Shown: positions 49,501 through 60,522, counted from the stretch's first letter. The stretch is DNA of 64,000 nucleotides from Coenobita brevimanus (GCA_032717465.1 CM064671.1:52489998-52553997); one strand, 5' to 3'. Notes: generated by a model not told the origin, from the letters alone. Numbers and translations: made by a program.

Positions 49501-49802
49501 TCCAGGCAGCTTGAGTCGTCACCGGGAGTGGGGCGGAAGGTGGGGGCAATTATGGTCCCCCCCCCAGGGGACTCCGAGGCCACGTGTTGAGCTGCCATGA
49601 TTTTTTTTTTTTTTTTTTGGAAAAGGAAGTGTAGTGTGTACTGTGCATGTAGTATGATGTTGATAGTTAGAGAAACTTGTATTGGAGAACATGCTGGCCT
49701 ACTCTCTGTGTTACTGAGACACTGAAAAAGTTCAGCAAAGTGGGATGGTCGAGACCTAGTCCCGAGGGCTGATGAAACGGTAGCTCCAGCTCTCCCTGTC
49801 AT
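46546..49802 (-). mobile_element. LINE (family C), nearly full length, minus strand
   Basis: Non-LTR retrotransposon of the APE-endonuclease type. 49802-49071 and 49119-48496 together cover the endonuclease ([50 protein letters not shown]) across one frameshift. 48390-46819 (523 aa) is the reverse transcriptase with NKAYGPDGVPPVVLKNC, DPKKGDHSQPSNCRPIA, FDISNAFDQVWH, NGVPQGSVLSPTLF and the catalytic HSYADDSTLH. A frameshift near 47050 moves the C-terminal part to the frame 47191-46634. It looks relatively young, with only two or three breaks. The second copy at 61095-64000 is more decayed. Confidence 0.9.
46819..48390 (-). CDS. LINE-C reverse transcriptase fragment (523 aa)
   Basis: An open frame containing RT motifs 0-7: GPDGVPPVVL (about residue 90), KKGDHSQPSNCRPIA (about 145), FGESFATAFDISNAFDQ (about 210), GVPQGSVLSPTLFFLLINDL (about 270), and the catalytic YADD (about 300, after HS). 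The last 70 residues are out of frame because of a frameshift near 47050. The polymerase would copy the element RNA at a nicked target. The endonuclease lies upstream in other frames (49802-48496). Confidence 0.8.
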   Translation of the reverse strand: MWHLAKNHSNNFTSSSFPPLFYSDGSVAISSNDKADLFAQTCSSNSTSVDSGAVPPSLSPSDFLMADIKISSADVFSAITGLSTNKAYGPDGVPPVVLKNCASVLTPCLGKLFRLCLSTCTSPSSWKFPFIQPDPKKGDHSQPSNCRPIASTACISNVFKSILNRKILKHLSYHNLLSVRQYGFCQGCSTGDLLTYFSGSWSSSFWDFGESFATAFDISNAFDQVWHKSLISKLPSNGFYPSISAFMYIFLSGRSIAAVVDGHRSSLISIKNGVPQGSVLSPTLFFLLINDLLSCTSNPIHSYADDSTLHLSIWFLQRPSQQLLQQTRDEAMAHLMSELARITDWGKNNLVVFNASKTQFLQLSTRQTLPQVYTLMFNNIQLNPASSLNMLGVSFTRDLFWKDHVTSLVKSTSKRLGVISRLRSFFTPAQFLTLYRGFIRPCVEWSTTLMCGEGLHIQFFSIGWRLRLFVSLTLLLLPTPFNLCLFVALLHLYLISIATSLVTAPPNCLHAFLHLYDGRVAPI

Positions 49803-49962
49803 CAGCTTTCCATTTATCTTGGGAGTACTACCCTGCTCGACTGGTGCTACAGTCTGGACTACAATTGATTTTAAGTTGATAATTTTGTATGACCCGCGAG
49901 TGATGTTAAAAATATCCTAATGTCACTTAATAAGAGAAAGGTTCCCCACTCCTGACCTAAAT

Positions 49963-51210
49963 GTACCTTCGATAAAGTGTCAGAGAAGTTGGTGCACTGA
50001 TGTCCGAGGAATAAGGCGTAAAGGAGTCGGCTGTGAGTTTAAGAAGAAAAAAAAAAAAAAAATACTGGAAGAACAGTCGTGAGATCTAACAAAGCCGATT
50101 CAGATTACACAGAGATCAAACATCTGCGTGTATCCCATTCCTGTATATATTTATAATGGATAATTAAATTGTCTTTAAGCATAAGAAGACGTCATGCTAG
50201 GTTGCCATAATCCAGATCAGTAAAGCTAAAGCTATGTAATCCAGTCACTAGAGCTATGAAAAAAAAGCATACATCACTGACAGTGATTATATGAAAAATA
50301 AACCTCAGCTATCTCTCTCATTCCAACTATGGCATATTAGCGTGTGCTCTCCTTCTACCCAAAACTTCTGTCAGCCACGGGAAATCACAGTCACATACGT
50401 TTTATATTTGCACAATGAAACATCATCACTGAAATTTCACAGTGCTTTTAATATTTTGCATTATTAATACAGTAATTCCTTTGAGACTAATAACTTCTCA
50501 TCTTCATATATTAATTTCTTCTAACTTCAGAACTGAACATAGTTTAAAAACATGAGAGATGGGGAGTATTAAAAAAAAAAATGTCATGAGTATAATTACA
50601 GGATTGGCATATTATGATTATATTCATATATGATTAGCTTTAAACAACACACTGAAAACCGTTGAATAATGCATTTCTGCCGGATCAGAATTCCCCAGTA
50701 CATTATTTATGTAGTCTTACTATACATTTAAATCTTTGGAGATCAAGATTCATGCCTACAACTTGGATCCATCTTTTTTACTCTAAAAGTTATATACTGA
50801 CATATTCATCCTTAGAGAAGTATGGAAAGATGCGATGCCTCAAGCTTCTCGAAATGAACGGATCTTTGAATTGTTCCGTTCGACTTTTTGGGGAGAAATC
50901 AACATTGTAGACTATAGGTTCAGTATATACATAAACATGCGAAACAATATCGACTGCTGCATCAAACGGTTTGAAGAGACAATTTTTGATGCAAGATACT
51001 GCAGTATATTTCGTAAAACATCCAAATGGTACACACATAAGATTTTTTTTTTCTATTTAAGCAAAATTAATTACTGTCTGCATGGATTTAGTCATATATT
51101 GTGTTCCTTTAGGTAGAGTTAATGTAAGTATAGATGCACTGACCTTTTATTCTCACTTTCATACAAATATAATAGGACAGCCAGAAAGACCGACAGTTAA
51201 ATATATGAAT
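49963..51210. other. No gene seen; probable intronic or 3' sequence of the ionotropic receptor
   Basis: AT-rich sequence. An ORF pair at 50790-51116 (both strands) has no known domain. The receptor exon ending at 51214 has a donor site, so the transcript continues leftwards, but the next exon (with M4) was not identified. Confidence 0.4.
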
Positions 51211-51213
51211 TAC

Positions 51214-51395
51214 TTGCCACTTTGGGAATAATCTTCGGCAATTTGAGCCTTTGCAGCTATATCATTATCGATGATAACATGGTCACCTTTCTCCACAAGC
51301 CTCAGACTGCTCGAGAACTCAGCATAATTTCGGAACATCAGTCTTCCATCATCCTCCGTCTGAGCCACTTGACGAAACAATCCGTCATTGACTGT
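51214..51395 (-). CDS. Ionotropic receptor (IR) exon: S2 ligand-binding lobe
   Basis: The acceptor TTTTCCAG ends at 51396 and the donor AA|GTAATTC starts at 51213. The exon begins in phase 0 with TVNDGLFRQVAQTEDDG and ends DYSQSGK with two bases of a split codon. It joins without a stop to the exon ending at 52183. The sequence is typical of the S2 lobe of crustacean/insect IRs, variant ionotropic glutamate receptors that detect odours, tastes or other cues at the membrane of sensory neurons. The following exon with M4 is not seen. Confidence 0.78.
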
Positions 51396-51454
51396 CTGGA
51401 AAATACATCTGTAAATTTGTATTTTACTGGCAATTATGAAGGAAATTCTCACAG

Positions 51455-51459
<5 letters not shown>

Positions 51460-51548
<89 letters not shown>
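51460..51548. repeat. (TA)n microsatellite in the receptor intron
   Basis: About 89 bp of TA, only 65 bp upstream (in gene sense) of the exon acceptor at 51396. Confidence 0.95.
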
Positions 51549-51552
<4 letters not shown>

Positions 51553-52182
51553 ACTGATGTCCGAGTCATTGCCCATTGTTTCATTTTTAATTCCTCTCCT
51601 GGCTATAAGTCTGGGGGATGGAGCATCAAAATTTGTATTTCGAATCCTGATATTTGTTACCCTTTTTCTCTGATCCTTCCTAATACCGACCTACAACGAA
51701 AATGACATTAAGTTACTGAGTGACTGATTTACCGTGTTACTGTGTGACTGGACCAATTAGCTCATAAACTAACCAACATGTGCCTAGCACCACACGGCAG
51801 CCTGTACAACGAGACTCGATGTGCGAAGTTTGATCATCGTGAATTGAAAAAGGCCCTCTGCAGTACCCTTAGTTCCCTTAGATCCCCGACATAATTCCCA
51901 GAGGTACCGTTGTTTAGGTCCTTTGGAAGACCTTTTTAGACGCATTTCTATCCGTTTTTGGGCCGGTAGAGCAATGGTCTGCTATTATTCACATAAGCAG
52001 AGATTTCTTACATAGCCGGAGTATCTGTTTTCTCTTGGGATTCTTCATGTAAGCTATAATGTATTTGCTGACTTTCGTGACATCAGCCATTTCTTTGAGG
52101 ATCTGGCTGCAAAAGATGATTATTTAAGATTATTGAATAGACTGAAGCTCTTGTAATCATAGCTTTGAACTGCTATCGTTAC

Positions 52183-52403
52183 CCTGAGATACTGCTCATT
52201 AGCCGAGTTTTTCTGCCAGATCATAGTAACGCCTGGGTCATCAAGCACGTCCCTGAGAGTCTGGTATGGCTGAGGGATGTATCTGACTGCCAGGAGGGAC
52301 ATGAGGTTGCCGGCGTAGCTGCGCGTCAACACAAGAGCCGTCAGCATCCACACACCAAGTATTACACGTTCCCACCACCAGGAACTGTGTTTCATAAGTA
52401 TGT
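52183..52403 (-). CDS. Ionotropic receptor exon: M3 and start of S2
   Basis: The acceptor TAAATTTTCAG precedes 52403 and the donor AGG|GTAACG follows 52183. The 221-nt exon completes a split Asp codon with the 57391 exon and ends on a codon boundary. It contains KHSSWWWERVILGVWMLTA, then the M3 signature SYAGNLMSLLAV (equivalent to the iGluR SYTANLAAFL motif), followed by RYIPQPYQTLRDVLDDP. Reading frames of both neighbours are preserved, so this looks like an active gene rather than a relic. Confidence 0.86.
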
Positions 52404-52648
52404 CTGAAAATTTAATTGATTTCTTGAGTGCTACATCAGCGCTTAATAAAAGTGGAGTAAAAAAAGCATTGTCGCGATAATGTTATTCTCATGAATGAAA
52501 GAAAATAAAAAGTGGGATAAACGATTGAAAGTGCAGAACAATCTGATCACTATACTATATTTTTGCCATTTATCAGTTCCAAAGGTTTACCTATATTACT
52601 CTAGGTATTTGCCAAAGTGTCATGTTTGGTGCACTGTATATGCTGAAA

Positions 52649-52650
<2 letters not shown>

Positions 52651-52716
<66 letters not shown>
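52651..52716. repeat. (CA)n microsatellite
   Basis: CA run directly 5' of the tRNA-SINE at 52725. Confidence 0.95.
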
Positions 52717-52718
<2 letters not shown>

Positions 52719-52724
52719 GTACAC

Positions 52725-52974
52725 CGCTCGCTGGCGCAGTGGTAACGTTCTCGCTTGCCATCTGGTAGACTGGAGTTCGCGCCTCGCTCAGGTTGCGAAA
52801 AGTTTCACTGAAGAAATGGGTGGTTACTGTCCCCCTTGAGCAAGGGGACGGGTGTGTGGGTGTGTGAAGGTCACAGCCTTGCCCTTAGATCGGACTATAT
52901 GAGCTCTCAGCTCCCTTCCGGGAGGGCAAAAGCTGACGATCACGACCATCAAGTGATCCTGACCGACCCGGTGA

Positions 52975-52978
<4 letters not shown>
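52725..52978 (+). mobile_element. tRNA-derived SINE bracketed by (CA)n
   Basis: Head GCTCGCTGGCGCAGTGGTAACGTT (A box) and B box GGAGTTCGCGCCTC at tRNA spacing, then a 190-bp body ending GGTGAATTACA and running into (CA)n at 52979-53017. It lies inside the 5-kb receptor intron. Confidence 0.8.

Positions 52979-53017
<39 letters not shown>
52979..53017. repeat. (CA)n tail of the SINE
   Basis: CA dinucleotides directly following the SINE body. Confidence 0.9.
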
Positions 53018-53020
<3 letters not shown>

Positions 53021-53600
53021 AACAGATATATGATCGAAATATGAATGTGCCGTTAAATGTTATAGGAAAATGGTTTCATTTTCTTTATTTTGCATAAATA
53101 ACTTTCATGCAGTATGACAGTTTGCAACCAAGGATGCAATCGTTTCATCTCGAACCCTGGCCTCCAGCCTGTACCCTTTTTTCAGTGCTAAAGGAAAGTG
53201 CAGGCCCTGACTGTGATGTCCAGTTTAATACTAGACAAACCTGGTTTACAATATGCGGTTTAAAAATCGATTTTCATTCCGCACTCTAAGATGAATGGAG
53301 AGGTCGCTAATACAAACGCAAAGGCAGCTGAGGGGTTTGTGGAGGAATTTTATTTATTCATTTATTACTGCTGCTCTATAGCCATTTAATTACTGTTCCA
53401 TTTATTGAGTAACAGTTATTTGCAATCTTCAGTGTTGCGGCACCCCTAAGCTGCTCGTCAGTGCAGTAAAATTTTCTTTTATATTATTAGGGGACTTCAC
53501 TCCAACATCAGCTTGTTCACAATTTCCTTCGGTTTGAATCCCCAGATCTACTATTTTTGACAGAAACTTAAGTAACCTCCACCTCTGATCTAGCTAGACA
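53018..53600. other. Intron sequence, no feature recognised
   Basis: Unique-looking sequence within the receptor intron. A 60-codon ORF at 53107-53289 has no recognisable domain. Confidence 0.4.
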
Positions 53601-53604
53601 TAAT

Positions 53605-54615
53605 ATTCCTAGTTATGTCTTCATTCAAAATTTCAGACCCAAAGGAGGCGTATGTTGCTTTGCTAAATCAGAAAATGCCCTGGGGGAGATTACTAAATTT
53701 AATTGTCCTTATTTCGACTATTCCATATACAAATCAAATTCTTTTGGTAAAATTAAGTATTTCTGTTGTGTTTATCGTTACCCCAATCCTCCTCCAGAGC
53801 CGAGTTTTTTGTTTTTTGACTCTCTGTTTTCGCACGTAAGTGTCCTCAACATTAATGCTGCATCAGAAATTAGTATCCTGGGTGATTTTAATGTTCATAA
53901 TGTTGAATGGCTCACTACTTCAGCCAGAACTGATGACTCTGGTCTACAGAGTGAGCTATTTACAGACATCTTTAGTCTCACCTACGCGTGTACCAGCCAA
54001 CCCCAATCAAAATCCACACCTATTGGACTCTTTTCTAACAACCAGTTCACATAATTATAATGTGGAAGTGAAATTCCCCCTCGGATCCTCGGATCATTCT
54101 CTGATACAAGCCACCAGTTCAACACCTACCACACCCTTCTGCTCTGAACCTGTCAACCTGTCATGGTGACTAAATAGCACTATGACAGGGCGGACTGGGA
54201 GGGTCTCCAAAAATTATTTTTTATGGATGATCCTTGGATCTCCTTTTCCTCTCAAGATGCAAACTCCACATTGGGCCACATCCAGGATTTCATTAAAGTC
54301 GACATGGAAACATTCATTCCCCATCACAGTTACAGAGAATGATGTAATTCGCCTAAATAGTTTGACCACAGTTATGTTAGAGTAACAGTACATAAAACAA
54401 AAAGTGCTCTAACGAACTTGCTTCAAATGTGCCTCCCCTTCACATTTTCTCCCAAAATACTCAGGCAGCTGGGAGCGCCCATGAACTCACACTCTCTTCT
54501 CTGCAATGCAGAACCACTACCTACCAAAATTCATTTATCTACCACTCTCTGGAATTTACTTCCTGGGAGTTGCATCCTACAAACATTTAATCCACGTTTA
54601 TTTTAATCCAGTCGT
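53605..54615 (+). mobile_element. LINE (family D-like) fragment with internal deletion, plus strand
   Basis: An endonuclease segment at 53809-54050 shows [17 protein letters not shown], then a frameshifted SSDHSLIQATS. At 54418-54606 the frame has KIHLSTTLWNLLPGSCI, the extreme C-terminus typical of this LINE group. The reverse transcriptase in between is missing, so about 2 kb has been deleted. Inserted in the receptor intron in sense opposite to the gene. Confidence 0.75.
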
Positions 54616-54878
54616 TATAAATATTTTATGAATGCAGGATGCCTTTAGGCACATGGACTTGTTTTTTTATTTCCTTTCTTTTTCCTTCCTCCATTCATTG
54701 TCTCTTTAAAAAAAAACACTTGATATTTACTTTAAGTGTGGACATGTGTGTAACTTCACATGTATCGTATAATCGATTTCTGACAGGTCTGCACTGCATA
54801 TGTATTCTCGCCTAACGACCAAATCGAGTTACGATGAGTCTCTTGGATCGTAACCCCCTTGCAAGTCGAGGAAAACAT

Positions 54879-55261
<383 letters not shown>

Positions 55262-57290
55262 TGAATTTGAAACTTTCAGGCATTCCACAGCACACCCATC
55301 CATACCTGCAGCTTTCCCTGTTTTCATGTCCTTTACTGCCTTCTCAATTTCCTCCTTCGTGATCAAAGAATCATTCAACTCTCCCAACACATTTATTCCT
55401 TGCACCCTTCCATCTGCCACAATCTCAGCCACCCTTTCCTCCTCTACATTTAACAATCTTTCAAAATACTCTACCCATCTCTTCCTTACTGCATCCATCT
55501 CAATTAACATCCTTCCATCCTCTGCTTTTACTCGTTCTTTGTTGACTGGTTAGTAAGATTGTTGAATGTGTGTTTTGTGAAAGGTATGGTGCCAATTGAC
55601 TGGGCAAGTGCTTGTGTGGTCCCGTTGTATAAAGGCAAGGGTGATAAGTATGAATGTACTAGCTTTAGGGGTATAAGTTTGTTGAGTGTTGTAGGTAAGG
55701 TTTATGGCAGAGTGTTAATTATGAGAGTTAGAGAGGGTACAGAGGGAGTGATTGGTGAAGAGCAGTGTGGCTTTAGGAGAGGGAGGGGATACGTGGATCA
55801 GGTGTTTGCTGTGAGACAAGTGTGTGACAAGTATTTAGCGAAAGGCAAGGATGTGTTTTGGGCATTCATGGATTTATAGAAAGCGTATGTAGAATTGATA
55901 GGGAGGCTTTGTGGACTGTTTTAAGATTGTATGGACTTGATGGTAGGTTACAAAAAGGGGTGAAAAGTTTTTATGTAAATAGTAGAGCGTGTGTAAGAGT
56001 GGTAAAGGCTGTGAGTGACTGGCTTCCTGTGAGAGTGGGGCTGCGACAGGGATATGTGATGTCGCCTTGGTTGTTTAATATTTACATGGATGGTGTTGTA
56101 AGGGAGGTGAATGCAAGAGTTTTAGGTGGAGGTCTGAGTCTGGTGAATGTTGATGGTGGAGAGTGGAATCTGAAGCAGCTGCTGTTTGCAGATGATACTG
56201 CACTGGTGGCTGATTCAGAGGAGAGATTGAGACAGTTGGTAGAGGAGTTTGGAAGGGTGTGTGAAAGGAGGAAATTGAAAGTAAATGAGAATAAGAGTAA
56301 AGTGATGAAGTGTACGAGGTTGGTAGATGGTAGGGGGATGAATATAGTTTTGAATGGCGAGTTGCTTGAGGAGGTAGAGTGTTTTAAATATCTAGGGTCA
56401 CATGTTGCTGTGGATGGAAGAATAGATGCAGAAGTGAAGTTTAGAATAAATGAAGTAGGAAAGGTGCTGAGAGGAATGAAAAAAGTGTTTAGATGTCGTT
56501 CGCTTAGAATGGATGTAAAGAGAAGGTTGTATGAGGGTGTTGTGGTACCGAGTGCGTTACATGGGGCTGAAACATGGAATATGGGTGTAGCAGAGAGGAA
56601 AAGTTTGAATGTAATGGAGATGAGGTGTCTGAGGAGTATGTGTGGAGTGACACGTATGGATTGAGTGCGAAATGATGAAGTGCGAAGGAGAACTGGAATT
56701 GTTCGGGAGATGGCTGGTAGAACTGAGCAGAGGGTGTTGCGATGGTTTGGGCATATGGAGAGAATGGATAATGAGCGATTGGTGAAAAAGATAACTAGGT
56801 CTGATGTGAGAGGTGTAAGGCTGAGAGGAAGACCACGAATTGGATGGATGGACAGTGTGAAGAGAGCGTTGGATGCGAGAGGGATGTCTGTTGAGCAAGG
56901 AAGAGTGGCTGTGCGTGACAGAAATAAATGGAGAGAAATTGTGAATGAATAAGTGATGACACAGCCCTGAGGGGATATTCTCCCGCATTTGGTCTGATCA
57001 GTTAGTCAGGTCAGGTGCAGGTAAGGGGATGGGTCTGTTATGATGTGGCAGGGGTAAACCAGCTCTGCTGTCGGGCCCTGCTGCGGATGTCACTGATTGC
57101 ATTGCGCAGTTGACCCTTGTGCGGTGTGGTGCGGTGTGGTGCGGTGAGGATCTGTCCGTTCTCCCCTTGGGGCTAAGATGCGAATGAATGTGTTTGAATG
57201 GATGAGTAACTGGGGAGTGTGTCGTCCTGTCTTGGCTACCTCCCTTTCCTTGGGGGAAGCAGCCTAGGTATATAGATAGATAGATAGAAT
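55262..57290 (+). mobile_element. LINE (family A) with 5' inversion (twin priming)
   Basis: The 3' part (55556-57290) is in plus orientation: LLNVCFVKGMVP, VPLYKGKGDKYECTSF, LRQGYVMSPWLFNIYMDG, the catalytic FADDTALVAD (about 56190-56215), CFKYLGSHVAVDG and the 3' tail CCTTGGGGGAAGCAGCCTAGG-TATA(GATA)n. The adjoining 55262-55545 carries the preceding part of the same ORF on the minus strand ([30 protein letters not shown]), i.e. inverted. The junction falls between ...CAVECLK and LLNVCF. The body aligns with 17230-18861. It has a stop near 55879 and a frameshift near 56664. Confidence 0.88.
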
Positions 57291-57390
57291 TTGAAACTGA
57301 GGTGTCTCAGTAATGACAGCGGCTTGCAATATGTCATATGCCTAATTACCTTATGTTATCGTATATAATATTCTGCAGTGACCATCTTAC

Positions 57391-57691
57391 CTTGTTGCAG
57401 CAACACACGAAGCAAAATAAATGATTCAAGAAAACTCGTTTCACTGTGGCCAGCAGTGAAGGAAACAAATGTTGATAGGAGAGACACCATAATGGGTGTG
57501 GCAATGATGCACGCCATGATGCCGGTCCAAACGTCTGGTGACAGAGGCATAAGGAAACCCCAGGGATTCACCACAGGCCACCCCACAGCCCCCACCACTT
57601 TCATCACGTTAGTGCTAACGATCCAAGTGTACTGGATTACTCCAGTTCGTGCCGCAGTCAGCATGAACGGACCCGGGGAGAAATCAACTTC
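57391..57691 (-). CDS. Ionotropic receptor exon: S1 end, M1 and pore
   Basis: The acceptor CTGAAACAG precedes 57691 and the donor AAG|GTAAGATGG follows 57391. The 301-nt exon is one base over 100 codons. It begins EVDFSPGPFMLTAARTGVI, with the conserved Arg near the ligand site, then NPWGFLMPLSPDVW. M1 is GIMACIIATPIMVSLL, followed by the loop and the pore segment FLESFILLRVLLQQ. The 5-kb intron to the next exon (52403) holds the twin-primed LINE, the LINE-D fragment and a SINE. Confidence 0.87.
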
Positions 57692-57966
57692 CTGTTTCAG
57701 AGTAGCCACATGTAGAACCCAGTCAAAGACATTATAATTATAAAGTAGTTGATCAGACACAAACTTCTTCAAGCTACGTTAGTTGTGTCAGCATTCTACC
57801 CGCCAGAAATGAGGATTTGCTATACATTATCTGTATCAGTAAACAGTATGAATATTACACTAAGGTAATATTGATGGTCATCATTAAAAAATATACATTA
57901 CTGCTATCCGATGTAAAATAATTTGTAGCAACACTGGTTGATAGGGTTGATTTCACTAGTCATTAC

Positions 57967-58057
57967 CTTTCTGATTACCATGCCCACCATTCCATCCCAA
58001 GAGCCATCTGGCAATTTCACTCCAAATGTTCCCACTCGGGGCTGTACATATGTGTAC
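57967..58057 (-). CDS. Ionotropic receptor exon: S1 ligand-binding lobe
   Basis: The acceptor TTCTCACCAG ends at 58058 and the donor AAAG|GTAATG begins at 57966. The 91-nt exon starts with the third base of a split codon. It encodes TYVQPRVGTFGVKLPDGSW, then DGMVGMVIRK, a typical IR S1 segment (G-x-x-x-P-DGSW-GMIG). It joins in phase to the exon at 57691. Upstream exons (the rest of the ligand-binding domain and the start codon) were not found between here and the right edge. Confidence 0.85.
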
Positions 58058-58109
58058 CTGGTGAGAATGTAATGTTTACAGTTAGCTAAATCTTGTTTCA
58101 GCACTAATG

Positions 58110-58603
58110 TGGAACAGATATTGGAAGTGATTCCGATTTCAAATACTGATCATTCCCAAATTTAATTCATAATTATCTCTGAACAGATTCAATAACCGTC
58201 CAAGTAATAATAGATCATATTCCAAACTCAAAATCACTAATGATACTATGTACCTGAAATCAGTATAATTATCAAGCTTATTGCATTCATTGTGAAAAAA
58301 CACAGATTAGTGCAGTTGACGAAAAATTATTAAATATAACTGTTAGTGTCAGTACATGAGAAAAAGAAAACAGAAGATGCAAATTTCGATTACGGTTACA
58401 TGATTGAATATATTTTTCTTTTTTTTTTCTCAGAACCTATGCATTTATATGAAAAAAAAAAAAAAAAGGAAATCCCAGCTGCGAGAGTCGAAAACTCCCT
58501 CTTCTGCAGGGAACTGGAAAGAATGGAGGATTGAGAAACACTGAGTACATTTCATTTCTAGATGCTCATAAATTCCAGAGACTAACTTAGCCCCACACAC
58601 ATA

Positions 58604-58605
<2 letters not shown>
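58110..58605. other. Intron or upstream sequence, no feature recognised
   Basis: AT-rich sequence with poly(T) and poly(A) runs near 58420 and 58454. No further receptor exon was identified. Confidence 0.4.

Positions 58606-58664
<59 letters not shown>
58606..58664. repeat. (TA)n microsatellite adjoining the mariner left end
   Basis: The mariner inserted at a TA within or at the edge of this array; the array resumes beyond the right end at about 60002. Confidence 0.9.
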
Positions 58665-58665
<1 letters not shown>

Positions 58666-59992
58666 GAAGGGTGATCAGAAAGTAATGACAGTTCGTGATA
58701 TAACATGAAAACCTTGAATGATGGGAGGTAGGGGAGCAAGGAGAGTGCAGAGTTGCCTGTCCTTACGAGTTTGAACTTGTCGCCGTATGCCTGACTTTTC
58801 TTGTTTTATTGTTGTGAGTGAATGCTGCACTCTTGTTTTTGCTCTCTGGCCAGAAACATGGATTATTCGAAAGAAGGCTGCAGGTTCTACATTTTTACGA
58901 GGTGGAAACTGGGAAAGAAAGCAACAGAGATTCGAGGGGAATTATTACAAGTTTATCCAGACACTACTCCTTCCCCTGAAACTGTTTCCCGCTGGATTCG
59001 TGCTTTCACAGCAGGAAAAACTGAATTGAAAGATGAACAACTCTCTGGACGCCCCCGGACATCCGTGACCGAAGCAACAACTGTCCGTGCACGGTCCATC
59101 ATTGACGAGGATCCAACTGTAACTCTTAGGTTCTTAGCCTTGGAGCTTGATATCAGTTATGGGAGTGCATATGACATCGTGCATGAACAATTACACCTGA
59201 GGAAGAAATGTTGTCGATGGATACCCCATTTGTTGACTGATGAGCAAAAGGCTGAACGGGTGAGGATTTGTCGTGTCTGGCTTGCTGAATTTGAACCAAA
59301 TGGTCCAAAACGGTTCTCAGATGTTGCTACTGGAGATGAGTGTTGGATTTCATTCTTCACAACCCGTGACAAGCAGTCAAACATGGTGTGGTTGGGCGAT
59401 GAAGACCCTCGACCTCAGATTTTGAAGGAAGGATTTCGCAGCCGGAAGCGCCTTTTCACCATCTTTTTCAATTCTCAAGGACCAATATGCGTGGATGTGA
59501 TGCCTGAAAAGTCCACTATCACAGCCCAATACTACACAGACCAGGTCCTTCCACAAGTCTTGGAACACAAGGCCAACACCGCACCAACCCGCCGTCGGTC
59601 TCGCCTTTTGCTGCACCACGACAATGCTGCACCCCACAAAGCTCGCCTCACTATGCAGTACCTGGAACAACAAGGTATAACTCTGCTTCCCTACCCACCC
59701 TACTCCCCTGACCTGGCTCCCTGTGACTTTTGGTTGTTTCCAAAAATTAAATCTGCCATCGCTGGGAAGCAATTTCATCGCATCCAAGACTTGGCATGGA
59801 CCGTCAATTCAGAACTCCGAAGTATACCGTCTTCAGAGTACCACGCTTGCTTCATGAAGTGGAGAAAGAGAATGGAACGCTGCATAGAGGTTGGAGGGGA
59901 GTACTTTGAAGGAATGTAAGTCATAGTTTGATAGTTTTTCATGCTAATAAAAGTTTATGGACTCACTGTCATTTCTTTCTAATCACCCCTCG
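58665..59992 (+). mobile_element. Intact mariner transposon
   Basis: A 1,328-bp element with about 28-bp imperfect terminal inverted repeats: CGAAGGGTGATCAGAAAGTA at the left and, in reverse complement, CGAGGGGTGATTAGAAAGAA at the right, both continuing ATGACAGT. TA occurs directly outside each end (58663-58664 and 59993-59994). It encodes one uninterrupted transposase (58858-59919). Structurally complete and undamaged, unlike every other DNA transposon in the window. Confidence 0.92.
58858..59919 (+). CDS. Mariner transposase, D,D34D type (353 aa)
   Basis: Cut-and-paste transposase acting on the element ends. The start at 58858 ([11 protein letters not shown]) fits the usual length of about 345-355 residues; an in-frame Met 12 codons upstream is possible. 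The N-terminal helix-turn-helix pair spans residues about 1-110, including LSGRPRTS, the GRPR linker. Catalytic residues are Asp in TGDECWI, Asp in [10 protein letters not shown] and Asp in [11 protein letters not shown], with 34 residues between the second and third Asp. The mariner signature [15 protein letters not shown] lies between the domains. No stop or frameshift. It sits about 600 bp upstream of the S1 exon of the receptor gene, in opposite orientation. Confidence 0.93.
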   Translation: MDYSKEGCRFYIFTRWKLGKKATEIRGELLQVYPDTTPSPETVSRWIRAFTAGKTELKDEQLSGRPRTSVTEATTVRARSIIDEDPTVTLRFLALELDISYGSAYDIVHEQLHLRKKCCRWIPHLLTDEQKAERVRICRVWLAEFEPNGPKRFSDVATGDECWISFFTTRDKQSNMVWLGDEDPRPQILKEGFRSRKRLFTIFFNSQGPICVDVMPEKSTITAQYYTDQVLPQVLEHKANTAPTRRRSRLLLHHDNAAPHKARLTMQYLEQQGITLLPYPPYSPDLAPCDFWLFPKIKSAIAGKQFHRIQDLAWTVNSELRSIPSSEYHACFMKWRKRMERCIEVGGEYFEGM

Positions 59993-60004
59993 TATATACA
60001 GATA

Positions 60005-60129
<125 letters not shown>

Positions 60130-60148
60130 TCTCTCTATATTTTTTTTT

Positions 60149-60485
60149 ACGTGTCCGACTCTGGGCAAAGGCTCAGGGCCTATTTCTTGGGGGCAGTGGC
60201 CTATCCCAAGGCCCAGTAGTCCTCCTACACCTCCACATGTCACCACTTCGGCGCTAACACCCACCGACCATATTGAATACATGCTAGGGCTGTCTCATAC
60301 AGGATTGGTGTACGGGTTTTAGCGGGGGTACTTTTGCGACGTGTCGGCGGGTCATCTGGTAGATCAGGAAAGTCTGCTCTTTGGGAAATTCAAATCCTTA
60401 AACTGTTCCCTGCCCCAGCCGGGATTCGATCCTGGGTCCATTAGGACTGCAAGCAGCCTCTCTACCGATTCAGCCACCGCCTCCC

Positions 60486-60488
<3 letters not shown>
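60149..60488 (-). mobile_element. tRNA-derived SINE, minus strand
   Basis: The reverse complement begins GGGGGAGGCGGTGGCTGAATC with A box TGGCTGAATCGGTAGAGAGG and B box GGATCGAATCCCGG at tRNA-like spacing, a Ser/Leu-type head. A body of about 260 bp ends near 60149 in a T-rich tract on the plus strand. Confidence 0.8.

Positions 60489-60520
<32 letters not shown>

Positions 60521-60522
<2 letters not shown>

Larger units (their letters stand above)
46178..49954. mobile_element. hAT element carrying nested SINE and LINE insertions
   Basis: Left end CAGGGGTGGGGAACGTCCGG; right end reverse complement CAGGAGTGGGGAACCTTTC. The 8-bp flanks ACCTAAAA (46170-46177) and ACCTAAAT (49955-49962) differ at one base. 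Own sequence is limited to about 46178-46288 and 49850-49954. The middle holds (TA)n, the 5S-SINE tail (46357-46490), (TA)n and LINE family C (46546-49802). Confidence 0.8.

Noticed and set aside
50790..51116. M4 exon of the ionotropic receptor left of 51214
   Set aside because: Neither strand shows the expected S2-to-M4 sequence, and no acceptor with the required phase leads into it.
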